DNA of 64,000 nt. Origin: Stomoxys calcitrans (taxonomy: Eukaryota > Arthropoda > Insecta > Diptera > Muscidae). Positions within the stretch are counted from its first letter, which is position 1. Each line of letters opens with the position of its first letter. Shown one piece after another: positions 10,311 to 21,174 of this stretch. The translations under genes were made by a program, and so were the position numbers. Below the pieces are notes generated by a model. The model was not told the DNA's origin. It worked only from the letters and a program-made list of their open reading frames with translations, and searched no databases. The DNA is taken from the NCBI RefSeq assembly GCF_963082655.1, contig NC_081555.1:31047266-31111265 (forward strand), given 5' to 3'.

Positions 10311-11127
10311 AGGATTTTTCTTAAATTTTTGGTAGGAAATAATTTTCTTGAGTGGCAACACTGGTTGCGATACTCACCTTGTGTTGAAGTTTGGAATGGA
10401 ATTAAAGAAAAGATAAAACCACTTTCTTCATTCAGTCTAAAAGCGTCACAACTGATTGTTGTTGTTGTTGATAATTTCTTTACAAGTTAGGATCGCATGA
10501 ATGTTGTCATAATTGCTTGCAGGCAGGCTTATCAGTTTTGGTGGTGACCCTTCTGCACTGAATGATCGATTAGATTTTTAGTTAGGCACGATTCGATGGT
10601 TCTTTCGTTTAATATCACTAACAATATTAATAGCAATAATAATAATAATAAAATAATAATAATTACAGATAACAAATAAATATAAAAAAAAAATACTTTC
10701 GTTTCATTCTTTAGCACTTTTGTTGGAATGTATGTTTTTTTTGGGTGTTTTTCTTTTAGAAAAACTTCTGATTGCTGTAAATGTCTGGGTTCAGCCCTTG
10801 TGGGGTGAAACAAAAGCACCCCGCCAAGGAGGAATGTCGTAGGGAAAATGGGGAATATTGGAAACTTAAGCTAGAGCAAGTGATAGTGCATGTGCTTGCC
10901 TTTGTGGGCGATTACTTAGAAGATTAGCTTAGAGATTAAATAAAATACAAATGTTTGCCTATGGCTCTACTACATAGTAAAATATTTATATAAATTTTTG
11001 GAGTGTGTGTGTGTGTGTTTGTGTGATTGGAATGTGTGGATAGGGTGAGCTTTGTCTTTAGTACGTGCCATTGGGGCCTTCTGCTTATTCCCTAGTTGGA
11101 GATTGACTTAATTGTTTAGTTAAAGCA
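10311..11127 (-). other. Probable 3' UTR and downstream flank of moody
   Basis: This stretch lies downstream of the moody stop codons on the minus strand. It is A/T-rich with (ATT)n runs at 10625-10665, a (TG)n run near 11002, and an ATTAAA hexamer on the minus strand at 10613-10608 that could act in polyadenylation. No other gene is seen. Where the UTR ends is not clear from sequence. Confidence 0.4.
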
Positions 11128-11912
11128 TTAGATGGAGTCTTTTGGGATTGCTGTTTTGGTAAGAAGTTGTTTTGAGGAGTTTTTACTATCTGGAGTGACG
11201 TTTATGTTTTGACCATAGGATGGGTTTTTCTTCTGGTGCAATACACTCGCGTTCACGTACACTGGCACGGGTCGTGCTGCCGGTGTAGTGGGGGCTGCCG
11301 GTGGTACTGCTGTGGTTATGTGGGGTGGCGGAGGAGGTGGCACGGCGGGTACTGTGGCCACTGCTTCCATAGGGTAGGGCACAGCAGTCTCCGTCTTCGG
11401 TGCTGCCACTGCCTGTGTCACCTCCTCGTCCTCTTCCTCCTCTTCCAAAATGATATCTCCGCCCACCAGGGCTATGCGATTGATCTCTTTTAAGGGGCGC
11501 GTCGTCGTTGTCGGGTTGTTGCCATTGCGCTGTTTGAGATTGTTGTTGTTGTTGTTGTTGCTGGGATGACTGCAGCCGGTATTGGGGTTTAGATTTAGAT
11601 TCTCTGTGCTCTGGTCTGGCAAAGATTGATAGCTCTTCGCTGCCTCTGGCTTTGTTGCTGCTGATGTCTCGTCTTTCTTGATAGATGAAGGTATTGCCGC
11701 CGCTGCTGCCATTGCCACTGGGATTGATTCCTTCGTGTTTGCTGCACTGTCGCTCGCCGCCGCTGACGGCGTACTTGTTTGCGCTGCTGTCAATTCCATA
11801 GCTGAGACTTGGGCGGAACTGCTGCAACTGGTATTTGGCTGTTCCACTGCCGACATTTGCGAGACAATAGTGCGACTGTGGTTGTGGCTCAATCCGGTAT
11901 CTTTCCATTTCT
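11128..11912 (-). CDS. moody: moody coding exon 5, dual-frame
   Basis: Acceptor TTTTAG ends at 11913, with a second AG at 11912-11911. Frame A stops at 11128 and frame B at 11186. The 67-nt intron before it (11979..11913) begins GTATGT. Retention of that intron would stop translation after two codons (GGT ATG TGA). Confidence 0.85.
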
Positions 11913-14900
11913 CTAAAACAAATGAGAGTGACTTAGATGTTTGCTCCATTACCTGGGGTGGGGGAATACTATCACATACCTGCAGCACTACTGCCACCGC
12001 CGCCATTGGCGCCCGTGCCGTGCTTGCCAAAAGGCAGTAGACGCGAGGGCTCACACATGATAACCGTTCGGTACGCCTTGCGGTACTGCTTGTTCATGAT
12101 CACATATATGATGGGATTGATGCAAGCCGACAAGTACAGCATTATATAGCTGAGTATGTGTAAATTGGGATGCTCCACCTCCTGGTCAGCGACTTTGGCA
12201 ATTGTTATGGGCAGATAGCAGACAACAAAACTCAAGAATATGGCCAACACCATTTTGGTGATGCGCCACTCATTGCGCTTGGCCCGCACCTCTCTTTGGT
12301 CCTTAATGCGTGAGGTGGATTGCTTTTGAATCGATTCTTGCTTGACATCCGTGGAAAAACTGCTGCTCGATGACACCCTACTCTGAAGATTTGCCGCATC
12401 CATATTGCTGGCTGCCGCCGAGGGTGGAGGCCTCAGATTATTTGGTATTGAATTCTGCTTGTTTGCATGACGTTTTAGCCTTTGCTCCGATTTGTGTACC
12501 ACCCAAAAGATTTTCGTATAGCAGGCGATAATAATTATACAGGGTATTACAAAGGCCGTAACGAAGAGTGTGGTTTTACTACTATGGCCATGGTCATCTT
12601 CCCGAATGGAGCAAGTGCCTAATTTTTCATCGTATGCAAAAGTACCCCAGGCCCCAACCAGGGTTGGCAGCTGCATGCCATATGAGAAAACCCAACAGAA
12701 TACAATCATAGCAGCAATCCAATGGCGTTTGTAGATTTTCCCGTACGAATTGTGATGGGCTATCATAACATATCTGAAATAAAAGGAGATAGAATTTGGT
12801 AATTTTATTAACATTTGGAATGAAATGGTGATTTAAACATAAAGGTTAACGTCGTCATGGATACATTTTAGTTATTATGAAATTCATGTCAACTGTTTTT
12901 ATCTTATCGTTGCTAAAACGAGTTTAACAATGGAAAAGTTCATGTCTAGAAATTCTTAGAAATTCATATCTAAATTCACTTTTAAATGATGTAACTGGAG
13001 GGGCGATATATACTGCAAATCAGCCTGGCTGAACAAGGTTTTCTTTAGGAAAACTGCAATTCAGCCTGGCTGAATAAGGTTTTCTTTACGAAAATTGCAA
13101 TTCAGCTTGGCTGAATAAGGTTTTCTTTAAGAAAACTGCAATTCAGCCTGGCTGAATAAGGTTTTCTTTGGGAAAACTGTAATTCAGCCTGGCTGAATAA
13201 GGTTATCTTTAGGAAAACTGCAATTCAGCCTGGCTGAATAGGGTTATATTTAGGAAAACTGCAATTCAGCCTGGCTGAATAAGGTTTTCTTTAGGAAAAC
13301 TGCAATTCAGCCTGGCTGAATAAGGTTTTCTTTAGGAAAACTGCAATTCAGCCTGGCTGAATAAGGTTTTCTTTAGGAAAACTGCAATTCAGCCTGGCTG
13401 AATAAGGTTTTCTTTAGGAAAACTGCAATTCAGCCTGGCTGAATAAGGTTTTCTTTACGAAAATTGCAATTCAGCTTGGCTGAATAAGGTTTTCTTTAAG
13501 AAAACTGCAATTCAGCCTGGCTGAATAAGGTTTTCTTTGGGAACTGTAATTCAGCCTGGCTGAATAAGGTTATCTTTAGGAAAACTGCAATTCAGCCTGG
13601 CTGAATAGGGTTATATTTAGGAAAACTGCAATTCAGCCTGGCTGAATAAGGTTTTCTTTAGGAAAACTGCAATTCAGCCTGGCTGAATAAGGTTTTCTTT
13701 AGGAAAACTGCAATTCAGCCTGGCTGAATAAGGTTTTCTTTAGGAAAACTGCAATTCAGCCTGGCTGAATAAGGTTTTCTTTAGGAAAACTGCAATTCAG
13801 CCTGGCTGAATAAGGTTTTCTTTAGGAAAACTGCAATTCAGCCTGGCTGAATAAGGTTTTCTTTAGGAAAACTGCAATTCAGCCTGGCTGAATAAGGTTT
13901 TCTTTAGGAAAACTGCAATTCAGCCTGGCTGAATAAGGTTTTCTTTAGGAAAACTGCAATTCAGCCTGGCTGAATAAGGTTTTCTTTAGGAAAACTGCAA
14001 TTCAGCCTGGCTGAATAAGGTTTTCTTTAGGAAAACTGCAATTCAGCCTGGCTGAATAAGGTTTTCTTTAGGAAAACTGCAATTCAGCCTGGCTGAATAA
14101 GGTTTTCTTTAGGAAAACTGCAATTCAGCCTGGCTGAATAAGGTTTTCTTTAGGAAAACTGCAATTCAGCCTGGCTGAATAAGGTTTTCTTTAGGAAAAC
14201 TGCAATTCAGCCTGGCTGAATAAGGTTTTCTTTAGGAAAACTGCAATTCAGCCTGGCTGAATAAGGTTTTCTTTAGGAAAACTGCAATTCAGTCTGGCTG
14301 AATAAGGTTTTCTTTAGGAAAACTGCAATTCAGTCTGGCTGAATAAGGTTTTCTTTAGGAAAACTGCAATTCAGTCTGGCTGAATAAGGGTTTCTTTAGG
14401 AAAACTGCAATTCAGTCTGGCTGAATAAGGTTTTCTTTAGGAAAACTGCAATTCAGTCTGGCTGAATAAGGTTTTCTTTAGGAAAACTGCAATTCAGTCT
14501 GGCTGAATAAGGTTTTCTTTAGGAAAACTGCAATTCAGTCTGGCTGAATAAGGTTTTCTTTAGGAAAACTGCAATTCAGTCTGGGTGAATAAGATTTTCT
14601 TTAGGAAAACTGCAATTCAGTCTGGCTGAATAAGATTTTCTTTAGGAAAACTGCAATTCAGCCTTCCAAGCTAAGCTACAATAGCTATTATTTTTCATAA
14701 AAATTATACAACTATGTATTTGCAAAAATTTCAAAAAACGAAGTTTATGCTTTTTCACACAAAATTTTATTCTTCTTTACCTTTTTTACAATTTTTGTTA
14801 TACTTTTTGTTGGCATCACTGCTGGTGTTTATAACCAAGGAGGATGCAAATAACGGATTAGTTTTTATGCTCTCAAAATTTTACAGCAAATGTCAAGCTG

Positions 14901-17900
14901 TCGGTAATTATTTTATTTTTTTTCAAAGCAAGCAGTTCTGCCGGAAAAATTAGAAAAAACAGATTTCCAGCAGAGAGAAAAGAAACTAAAGAAAGAAAAA
15001 ATATTGGAAATTAAGACTGCCGAAACCCTACATTCATGCATTACGCCATAGTTTCCTTCAAGGGAAAAGAAATAATGCATATTTAGAAAATCCAAATGAC
15101 GCAAACTGCATGCCATTGAGAGCAGAATTCTGCTTGCGGCATGTTCTTAGATAATTCGCATTTACCTATGCTAATAACTTTAATATTAATCGTCTCATAT
15201 GAACAACAGAAGCTACAAAAATCACACACTCTCTGTCTGTCTCTCTCTCTCTCTCTCTCTTACTCTCCCCCTTACTTTCTCTCTCCCTTTCATCCAATCT
15301 AGGACTACTTTGAAATGCCCTTCATTTATTGTCTTACACTTTGTAAATATTTTACCCATTTCTCCGTGTATACGCCCCTATACTTTTGCTAGCTAACGGT
15401 AATATGTTGAGTATCTCTTAACTCACCTGTTAATGGTGATCATAGCAATACATAGTAATGAAACACCAATGTTGCCATACTGTATAAATGGTATCATCTT
15501 GCAAAGAACATCTCGCGGCTTCCAAGTGCCTTCAATGAAGCGGAAAGCACTAAATGGCAACACCAGAGCACAAAATAATAAGTCGGCAATACACAAACTG
15601 AAAAAAAAGAAACAAAAATAATGAAATTTAAGAAATTAAAAATTTTTAAGTAAAAACAAAGAAAAAAAATTCTTAATTAGTTCGGTTGGATCGAATCTTA
15701 TATACCCTACAGCATGGATCGCATTTTGTAAAGTTCTTTGTAAGGGTTCTCAAAAGAGAACTTCTCTTTATAGGCAGAAACTAAAAGGGGATTATGGAGG
15801 TCAAACACTTAATCCCATGGATTTTTTTTTTAAATATATATGGATAAGAATTTGTTTTCTGCAGTTGTTCAAGAAGTCAAATCCAGACAAATCGAGTCTA
15901 TTTGTGAGCTTTATCAGGTTAGAGACCTGAGACCTATTTTGATCTTGGAATTCATATCAGAAGTCATCGTGTAAAATTTAAGCCAAATCGGATAGGAATT
16001 GCACTCTCTATTGGCTTAAGAAGTAAAATCGGAAGATTAGTTTATATGGGAGCTATAACAGATTACATACTTGGCATGTAGGTAGGAGGTTCTTGTGCTA
16101 ACTTACAGACAAATCGGAGAATTATTGCGTACCCTAGGGTTTCAAGAAGTCAAATATGTAGATGGGTTTTTATGGGAGACAAACGGACGGACATTAACTT
16201 TGAGTTACAAACTGATCAATTAAATACAGAATATTTTATGATTCATTGCTTTAGAAACAATAATTCAAGATTTTGGAAACCGAAATACCCACATCCTATG
16301 ATAGTATCGAAATATAAAAACCAACTTTAAAATATTAAAACACTTACCTCATAATAAATGCTGCTGCCACATTTCGCACTTTGGGACATTTGATTAAAGC
16401 TGCCACTGTTAAGAAGTTACCAAATATGCCAACAACCATTATAAGCAGGGTCATGACGGCCGCAAACGTTAGCATGGATGGTGAAAATCTAAAAAAAAAA
16501 CGAAAAAATTAATAAAATCTGTAATTGGTCACACTATTTTAACATTCATGCAATAGCATTGAGATGAAGATAAATGGAAAGAGGAAAAGAGTTGAAAGTT
16601 CCTCAAAGTCATCAAATCTTAGTCCCTTATTTTCCGCTTCAACAATGATGATAAGAGATAAGCTAGCACATCAAAAGGAAATTTTATGCCTGCCAAAAAA
16701 ACGCCCATTGCTTGCTTTCGTATTGCAACACAGTCAGGCTTATCCACATGTTCCTAAAAGAAGCCATTAATTGTTCATCTATCAAAGAACTTCATTCATG
16801 TGTTCCCTCTCCTTCTTTCAGTCAACATTAAAATAATCCCAATATAGACATTGTCATTGTCTCTGCAGATGATGGCACATCCCGTCGTTTACGCACAATC
16901 GTATGTTGGATAGTATCGCAAGTATTGGGTCAAAAAAGTCACATGTTCTGTGATACGAAAATAGGAATGGTACTTGCAAAGGAATTCGAAAATGTCCAAA
17001 TTTGTTGGAAAGGGGAGAATATTTTTAAAATACGAACAGGGTACCGTGTGAATAATTTAATTAATCTTAACATAACCATATGCAAATTTGCCCACTAACA
17101 TTTCATTAAGGAACAGGGGGCAAACATTTCGTTAACCAACCAGCTGGCACCAAATAGTGTCTCAGTAAAAGTCGTGAAATTGCAAATTTTGTCCATGAAT
17201 ATTCCACTAAGGAATAGGGGCAAACTTCTCAATTTTCAATGTGTGCAGTCCGATTCAAGTTTAAGCAAAATGATAAGGGGCCTCCGTTTTATAGCCGAGT
17301 CCGAACGGCGTGCCGCAGTGCGACTCCTCTTTGGAGAGTAGTTTTACATGGCATAGTACCTCACAAATGTTGCCAGCATTAGGAGGGGAAAACCACCGCT
17401 GAAAATGTTTTTCTGATGGTCTCGCCAGGATTCGAACCCAAGCGTTCAGTGTCATAGGCGGACATGCTAACCTCTGCGCTACGGTGGCCTCGTGTGTGAA
17501 CTGAAGTTATTTTCTCAGTTGAGCACCAAATGAAGAAGTGAACATTATAAAGCAAAATAGAGAAATACCAACTAGCAAATGCCAATGGCACGGAAGTCCT
17601 CAGTGGATCTTTATATGGAACGCCTGAAGAAAGTCAAAATGGGCACCGGAGCTAAAGATACTCAAGAAAGGGAGTAGGACACAACGGAGTAGGGTAATAA
17701 GAGATTAGGAACATTAGTAGATACGATCAGAAATAAATGGAATCACAAGAGAGTGGGAGCACAAGAGATTAGGAACATAAGAAAATAGTAATATAAGAGA
17801 GAAGGAGGATAAGAGTGAAGGAGTAGTGAAGAGTGAAGAGAGTAGTGTAACAAGGGAGTAGGGTCCCAAGAGAGTGGGATCACAAAAGATAAGGACCACA

Positions 17901-20900
17901 CGTATAACAAATTTTTCAATACGAATATTGTGAAACCATAGACAGCTTTAAAGATGGACAAGGGAAATAAAAATACTCAGGAAAGAGAAGGGTCTCAAGA
18001 AAGTAGTACCAAAAGAAGTTAGGAACACAAGAGAGTAGTAACATAAGAGAGTAGGATCACAAGAAAGTAGGGTTATAAGAAAGTGGGATCCCATGGGATT
18101 ACGAACATAAGAGAGTAGTGTAACAAGGGCGTAGAGAGCAGGAACATAACGGAGTAGTGTAAGAAGGAAGTAGAGAGTAGGAACATAAGAGAGTGGGAAC
18201 ACAAAAAAGTGGGATCACACGTGAAAGCTGCGACGAATATCGTGGAGCCGTGGAAAGCTTTAATGATGAACACCGGAACTACAGATACTCAGGAAAGAGT
18301 AGTGTAACAAGAGAGAAGTACCAAACGAGATTAGGAACACAAGAGAGTAGGAACGTAAGAAGGTAGGCCAGAAGAGAGTGGGATAACAAGAGATTAGAAA
18401 CATAAGAGAGTAGGATCACAAGTAAATAGAATCACAAGAGTGTGGAATCACAAGGGATTACGAAAATTAGAGAGCAGGAACATAAAAGTGTAGTGCAACA
18501 AGGGAGTAGAGAGTACGAACATAAGAGAGTAGTGTAACTAGGGTTACAAGAGAGTGGGATCAAAGGTGTAATAATTTTTTAAATAAGGAAAAGAGGGAGA
18601 ATACTGCCAAAAGCTGCGACGAATATTGTGCAGCCGTGGACAGCTTTAATGATGAACACCGGAACTACAGATGCTCAGTAAAGAGTAGTGTAACAAGAGA
18701 GTAGTACCAAACGAGATTAGGAAAACAAGTGAGTAGGAACATAAGAGAGTAAGATCACAAGTAAAAAGAATCACAGAATAGTAGGAACATAAGAGAGTCA
18801 GATCACAAGTAAATAGAATCACAGAAGAGTAGGATCACAAGAGAGTGGGATCCCAAGAGATTAGGAACGAAAGAGAGTAGTAGCATAAAAAAGTAGGAAC
18901 GTAAGAGAGTAGTCGAACAAGGGAGTAGAGTCCCAAGGGTTGTCTATTACAAGAGGAGATTAGGATCACAAGTGTAACAAATTTTTCCATTATGCAAAAA
19001 GGGAGAAGAAGGCTGAAAGCTGCGACGAATATCGTGGAGCCTCGGACAGCTTGAATGAAGATCACGGGAACTAAAGATACTCAGGAAAGATTAGCGTCAC
19101 CAGAGAGAAGTTGGTACTTAGATTAACAATACAAGAGATTAGGAACATAAGAGAGTAAGATCACAATTAAATAGAATCACAAAAGAGTAGCAACATAAGA
19201 GAGTAGGAACATAAGAGGGTAAGAACATAAGAGAGTAGGAAAATAAGAGAGTAGGAACATAAGAGAGTATGAACATAAGAGAGTGGGATCACAAGAGATT
19301 AGGAACATAAGAAAGTATTGTAACAAGGGAGTAGAGTCTCAAGGGAGTGGAATCACAAGAGACTAGTGCCACGTGTGTAACAAATTCGTCAATAATGCAA
19401 AGAGGGAGAAGACAGCAGAAAGCTGCGACGAATATCGTTGAGCCTTGGACAGCTTGAAGGAAGGACACAGGTACTAAAGATACTCAGAAAAGAGTAGGGA
19501 GTAGAAAAAAAAGGTTGCGGATATTAATCCGACCCATGCCACCATGGACTTACACCTTAGCCAGTAATTGGCTTGATGTACGCTCTAAATACTAAAAAGT
19601 AAACTCGAAAAAAGAAAATCTAAGCCAGAAATTCCGTGGCACTTACAAAAGGGGCGTGGTATGAAAAACAATTGGGTTTTCCATACCACGCCCCTAAGTT
19701 GGTTTATGTCCGGTATAGTGTCGCCACCTAAATGCCAGTGTAGGGTAACTCTCAAATGCCGGGCAATGACATAGGAAATGCTCCAATGTCTCATCATCTT
19801 CCCCAAATGCCCCAAAATCTGGAGAAAAACTGGGGCGAATATCGTTGAGCTTTGAACAACTTTAAGAAGAAAAGTAGCCAAGAGCACAATTGATGATTCT
19901 AGCTGAGGCAAGTATCGTGAAGTTTTGAACGATTTCAAGAAGAATAGGCGAAGAGCATTTCCTAAGAGAAATTCTATTAGGAATTGGGTATTGAAAAGGT
20001 ACTAATGAGGATTCTAGGGTAGGCAAAGTACCGTGTAAGGATTCTAGATCTTGTTTTTCCCCCTAAGAAAGGACGATAAAGCTTTTATTGAGGACAACCA
20101 AATGACAATGGAGTTTCTGATGGAAACACAGAAACTCCAGACGGTGAGAATTTCAACAAGGAAAAACAGGAGAATAACGACATCCGATGAAGACACATTT
20201 CCCAGGAAACCAAAATGAGATCGACGATCTCTTGATTATTCTGTATAGAATTGTATAGGAACTAGTGTGGCAACTACTTTACGCAAAATGTACTTTCTGG
20301 ACCCGCAACACCTAACTTCCCAAGAAAAGACACGATGAGAACGATGAACGATGAGACTTTCACGGAGGAAAACCAAGCGACGGTGAAGTTTCTGAAGGAA
20401 ACACCAGTTTCTGAAGTAGACAGACTGTCAGAAACCAGGAATTCCTGAGCAAAACTCTGTTGGCAATTGTAAGGCACTAGTGAGGCATCTAAGGGAATTA
20501 GGAGTTCCACCTAAGGACGATATGACTTTTACCGAGAATAACCATGAAAGAGTGGACCTTCTGGAGGCCACCTTAGTGGTTAGCATGTCCGCCTATGACG
20601 CTGAACGCCTGGTTTCGAATCCTGGCAGGTACATCAGAAAAATATTCAGCGGTGGTTATCCCCTCCTAATGCTGGCGACATTTATGAGGTACTTTGCCAT
20701 GTAAAAACTTCTCCCCAAAGAGGTGCCGCTCTGCGGCACGGCGTTCGTGCTCGGCTATAAATCGGCTATCATTGAGCTTATCATTTAATCGGACGGCACT
20801 CATTGATTTGTAAGAAGTTTACCTCAGTTTCTTAATGGAATGTTCATGGGCAAATTTGCATTTTACAAACAGAATGACGAAATTAGTATAACAAAGTATA

Positions 20901-21080
20901 ATGCAAAGGGCCCGTTGCAAGGGGGCCCTTGTTATGTTTACTGTTCTTTAAGACTTTTTTTAGAAGAGATGAGCAATATGTTATAGGCTTATGGTAGACT
21001 TACAGTTGTTCTACTGTTGATGCCGTCATATTTTCATCTGTGGTAGCAGCAATGCTGTCATATGTGGCGTCAGTGCTCAT
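11128..21080 (-). CDS. moody: Moody GPCR, isoform with tail in frame A (655 aa)
   Basis: Exons joined: 21080..21004, 16488..16348, 15597..15427, 12773..11980, 11912..11128. Every junction has GT-AG and keeps frame. The product is a rhodopsin-class receptor. TM1 ~30-57 has GN at 49-50, TM2 ~66-92 has LCIAD, and TM3 ~103-131 has C105 and NRY (129-131) in place of DRY. TM4 is ~147-170, with the ECL2 Cys at 184. TM5 is ~197-222, and an ~80-residue Ser-rich third loop follows. TM6 ~304-327 has CYLP in place of CWxP, and TM7 ~335-357 has NPIIY. NRY together with the dual-frame tail points to Drosophila Moody, the surface-glia receptor that acts through G proteins and the RGS protein Loco to organise septate junctions of the blood-brain barrier. 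The frame A tail (395-655) has Ala-, Asn-, Glu- and Pro-rich runs and ends KDSI. An acceptor one base before the ATG shows that a non-coding 5' exon exists upstream. Confidence 0.9.
11186..21080 (-). CDS. moody: Moody GPCR, isoform with tail in frame B (635 aa)
   Basis: The first four coding exons are the same as in the 655-aa form. The last exon starts 2 nt later, at 11910, because the acceptor reads TTTTAGAG and either AG can be used. The tail is then read in another frame through the same DNA. After E395 it continues MERYRIEPQPQSHY, a Gln run, an RGG-type run (GRGGRGRGG) and a basic end SKHKRHSR at 11186. Both joined lengths are multiples of three and both frames are open to their own stops over ~725 nt. 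Drosophila moody is known to make two isoforms (alpha and beta) whose C-terminal tails come from different reading frames. Which tail here corresponds to which isoform I cannot say. Confidence 0.8.
11980..12773 (-). CDS. moody: moody coding exon 4 (TM3 end to tail)
   Basis: Begins after TTTCAG with the last base of the Arg codon of NRY. It encodes the second intracellular loop through TM7 and the first part of the tail (GKHGTGANGGGGSS). Ends with one base of codon 395 before donor GTATGT. Confidence 0.9.
13012..14663. repeat. 41-bp minisatellite, about 40 copies, in moody intron
   Basis: The unit is 41 bp and includes ATTCAGCCTGGCTGAAT (8-bp arms around one base) and GTTTTC-TTTAG-GAAAAC. Each unit therefore holds two short hairpins. 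A set of variant units (TACGAAAATTG, CAGCTTGG, GGGAAAACTGTAA, TTATCTT, TTATATT) appears at 13087 and again at 13456, exactly 369 bp or nine units apart. The right part (14280-14640) carries a CAGTCTGG variant. It lies entirely in the intron between coding exons 3 and 4. Confidence 0.95.
14664..15426 (-). other. moody intron 3, remainder
   Basis: A/T-rich intron sequence with a (TC)n run at ~15228-15260 and the donor GTGAGT just after the exon ending at 15427. No further gene is seen. Confidence 0.5.
15427..15597 (-). CDS. moody: moody coding exon 3 (TM2-TM3)
   Basis: Acceptor TTTTTTTTCAG precedes 15597. It encodes LCIADLLFCALVLPFSAF, the first extracellular loop, and TM3 up to the Asn of NRY. 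Donor GTGAGT follows. Phase 2 at both ends. Confidence 0.92.
15680..16210 (-). repeat. ~153-bp dispersed repeat, inverted, in moody intron 2
   Basis: Read on the plus strand it begins TCTTATATACCCTACAGCAT and carries AAATCGGATAGGAATTGC and TTTATATGGGAGCTATA, which are reverse complements of the usual signatures. Strongly decayed. Confidence 0.65.
16348..16488 (-). CDS. moody: moody coding exon 2 (TM1)
   Basis: Acceptor T10AG precedes 16488 and donor GTAAGT follows 16348. It encodes FSPSMLTFAAVMTLL through IKCPKVRNVAAAFIM, with the conserved Asn of TM1. Phase 2 at both ends. Confidence 0.92.
17075..17491 (-). repeat. tRNA-derived SINE, minus strand, in moody intron 1
   Basis: On the minus strand it opens GAGGCCACCGTAGCGCAGAG (A-box region), then TCCGCCTATGACACTGAACG and a B box GGTTCGAATCC. 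The body follows with GCCGTTCGGACTCGGCTATA, and the tail has repeated TTCCTTAGTGGAAT-type segments. The tail is partly duplicated (17080-17230). Confidence 0.8.
17600..20030. repeat. Array of ~16-bp units in ~400-bp higher-order repeats
   Basis: Variants of AAGAGAGTAGGAACAT and AAGAGAGTGGGATCACA are repeated throughout. A marker segment with CTGCGACGAATATCGTGGAG and a following AGCTTTAATGATGAACACCG recurs. Its CGAATAT starts at 17922, 18234, 18620, 19026, 19429 and 19836, so the later spacings are 403-407 bp. The array lies in moody intron 1 and is interrupted by a retrotransposon end at 19508-19815. Confidence 0.85.
19508..19815 (-). pseudogene. Family B non-LTR retrotransposon 3' end
   Basis: The minus strand matches the end of the family B ORF (MMRHWSISYVIARHLR, then GGDTIPDINQLRGVVW), like 9310-9420. 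A 3' UTR including a TAATATCCGCAACC tail follows. Only the last ~300 bp are present. Confidence 0.75.
20562..20880 (+). repeat. tRNA-derived SINE, plus strand, in moody intron 1
   Basis: Head GAGGCCACCTTAGTGGTTAG has a decayed A box. TCCGCCTATGACGCTGAACG and B-box GTTTCGAATCC follow, then the body with CCCTCCTAATGCTGGCGACA and tail GGAATGTTCATGGGCAAATT. Confidence 0.8.
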
Positions 21081-21081
21081 G
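21004..21081 (-). CDS. moody: moody coding exon 1
   Basis: A polypyrimidine tract and TTTTAG end at 21082. One base (C) precedes the ATG at 21080. It encodes the short extracellular N-terminus MSTDATYDSIAATTDENMTA, with an NMT glycosylation site at 17-19, and ends at donor GTAAGT. No signal peptide is seen, which is normal for this receptor class. Confidence 0.9.
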
Positions 21082-21174
21082 CTAAAAGGAAAAGAAAAGA
21101 AAAATACCATAACATTAATATGATGGTTAAATAAATTAACAAGAAAAGGGTGATTATTTAAGAGCTATAGGAAA

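Noticed and set aside
11913..12054. An ATG-led start for frame A upstream of exon 5 (MSPRVYCLLAST)
   Set aside because: This is the exon 4 and intron sequence read in the wrong frame. Exon 4 already codes for the receptor tail and has a GTATGT donor at 11979.
11209..12149. Plus-strand open frames opposite the moody tail exon
   Set aside because: They are antisense shadows of GC-rich low-complexity codons, with no promoter or domain.
13012..14663. CRISPR-like regular array
   Set aside because: The units are contiguous with no unique spacers, the genome is a fly, and the array lies in an intron. It is a minisatellite.
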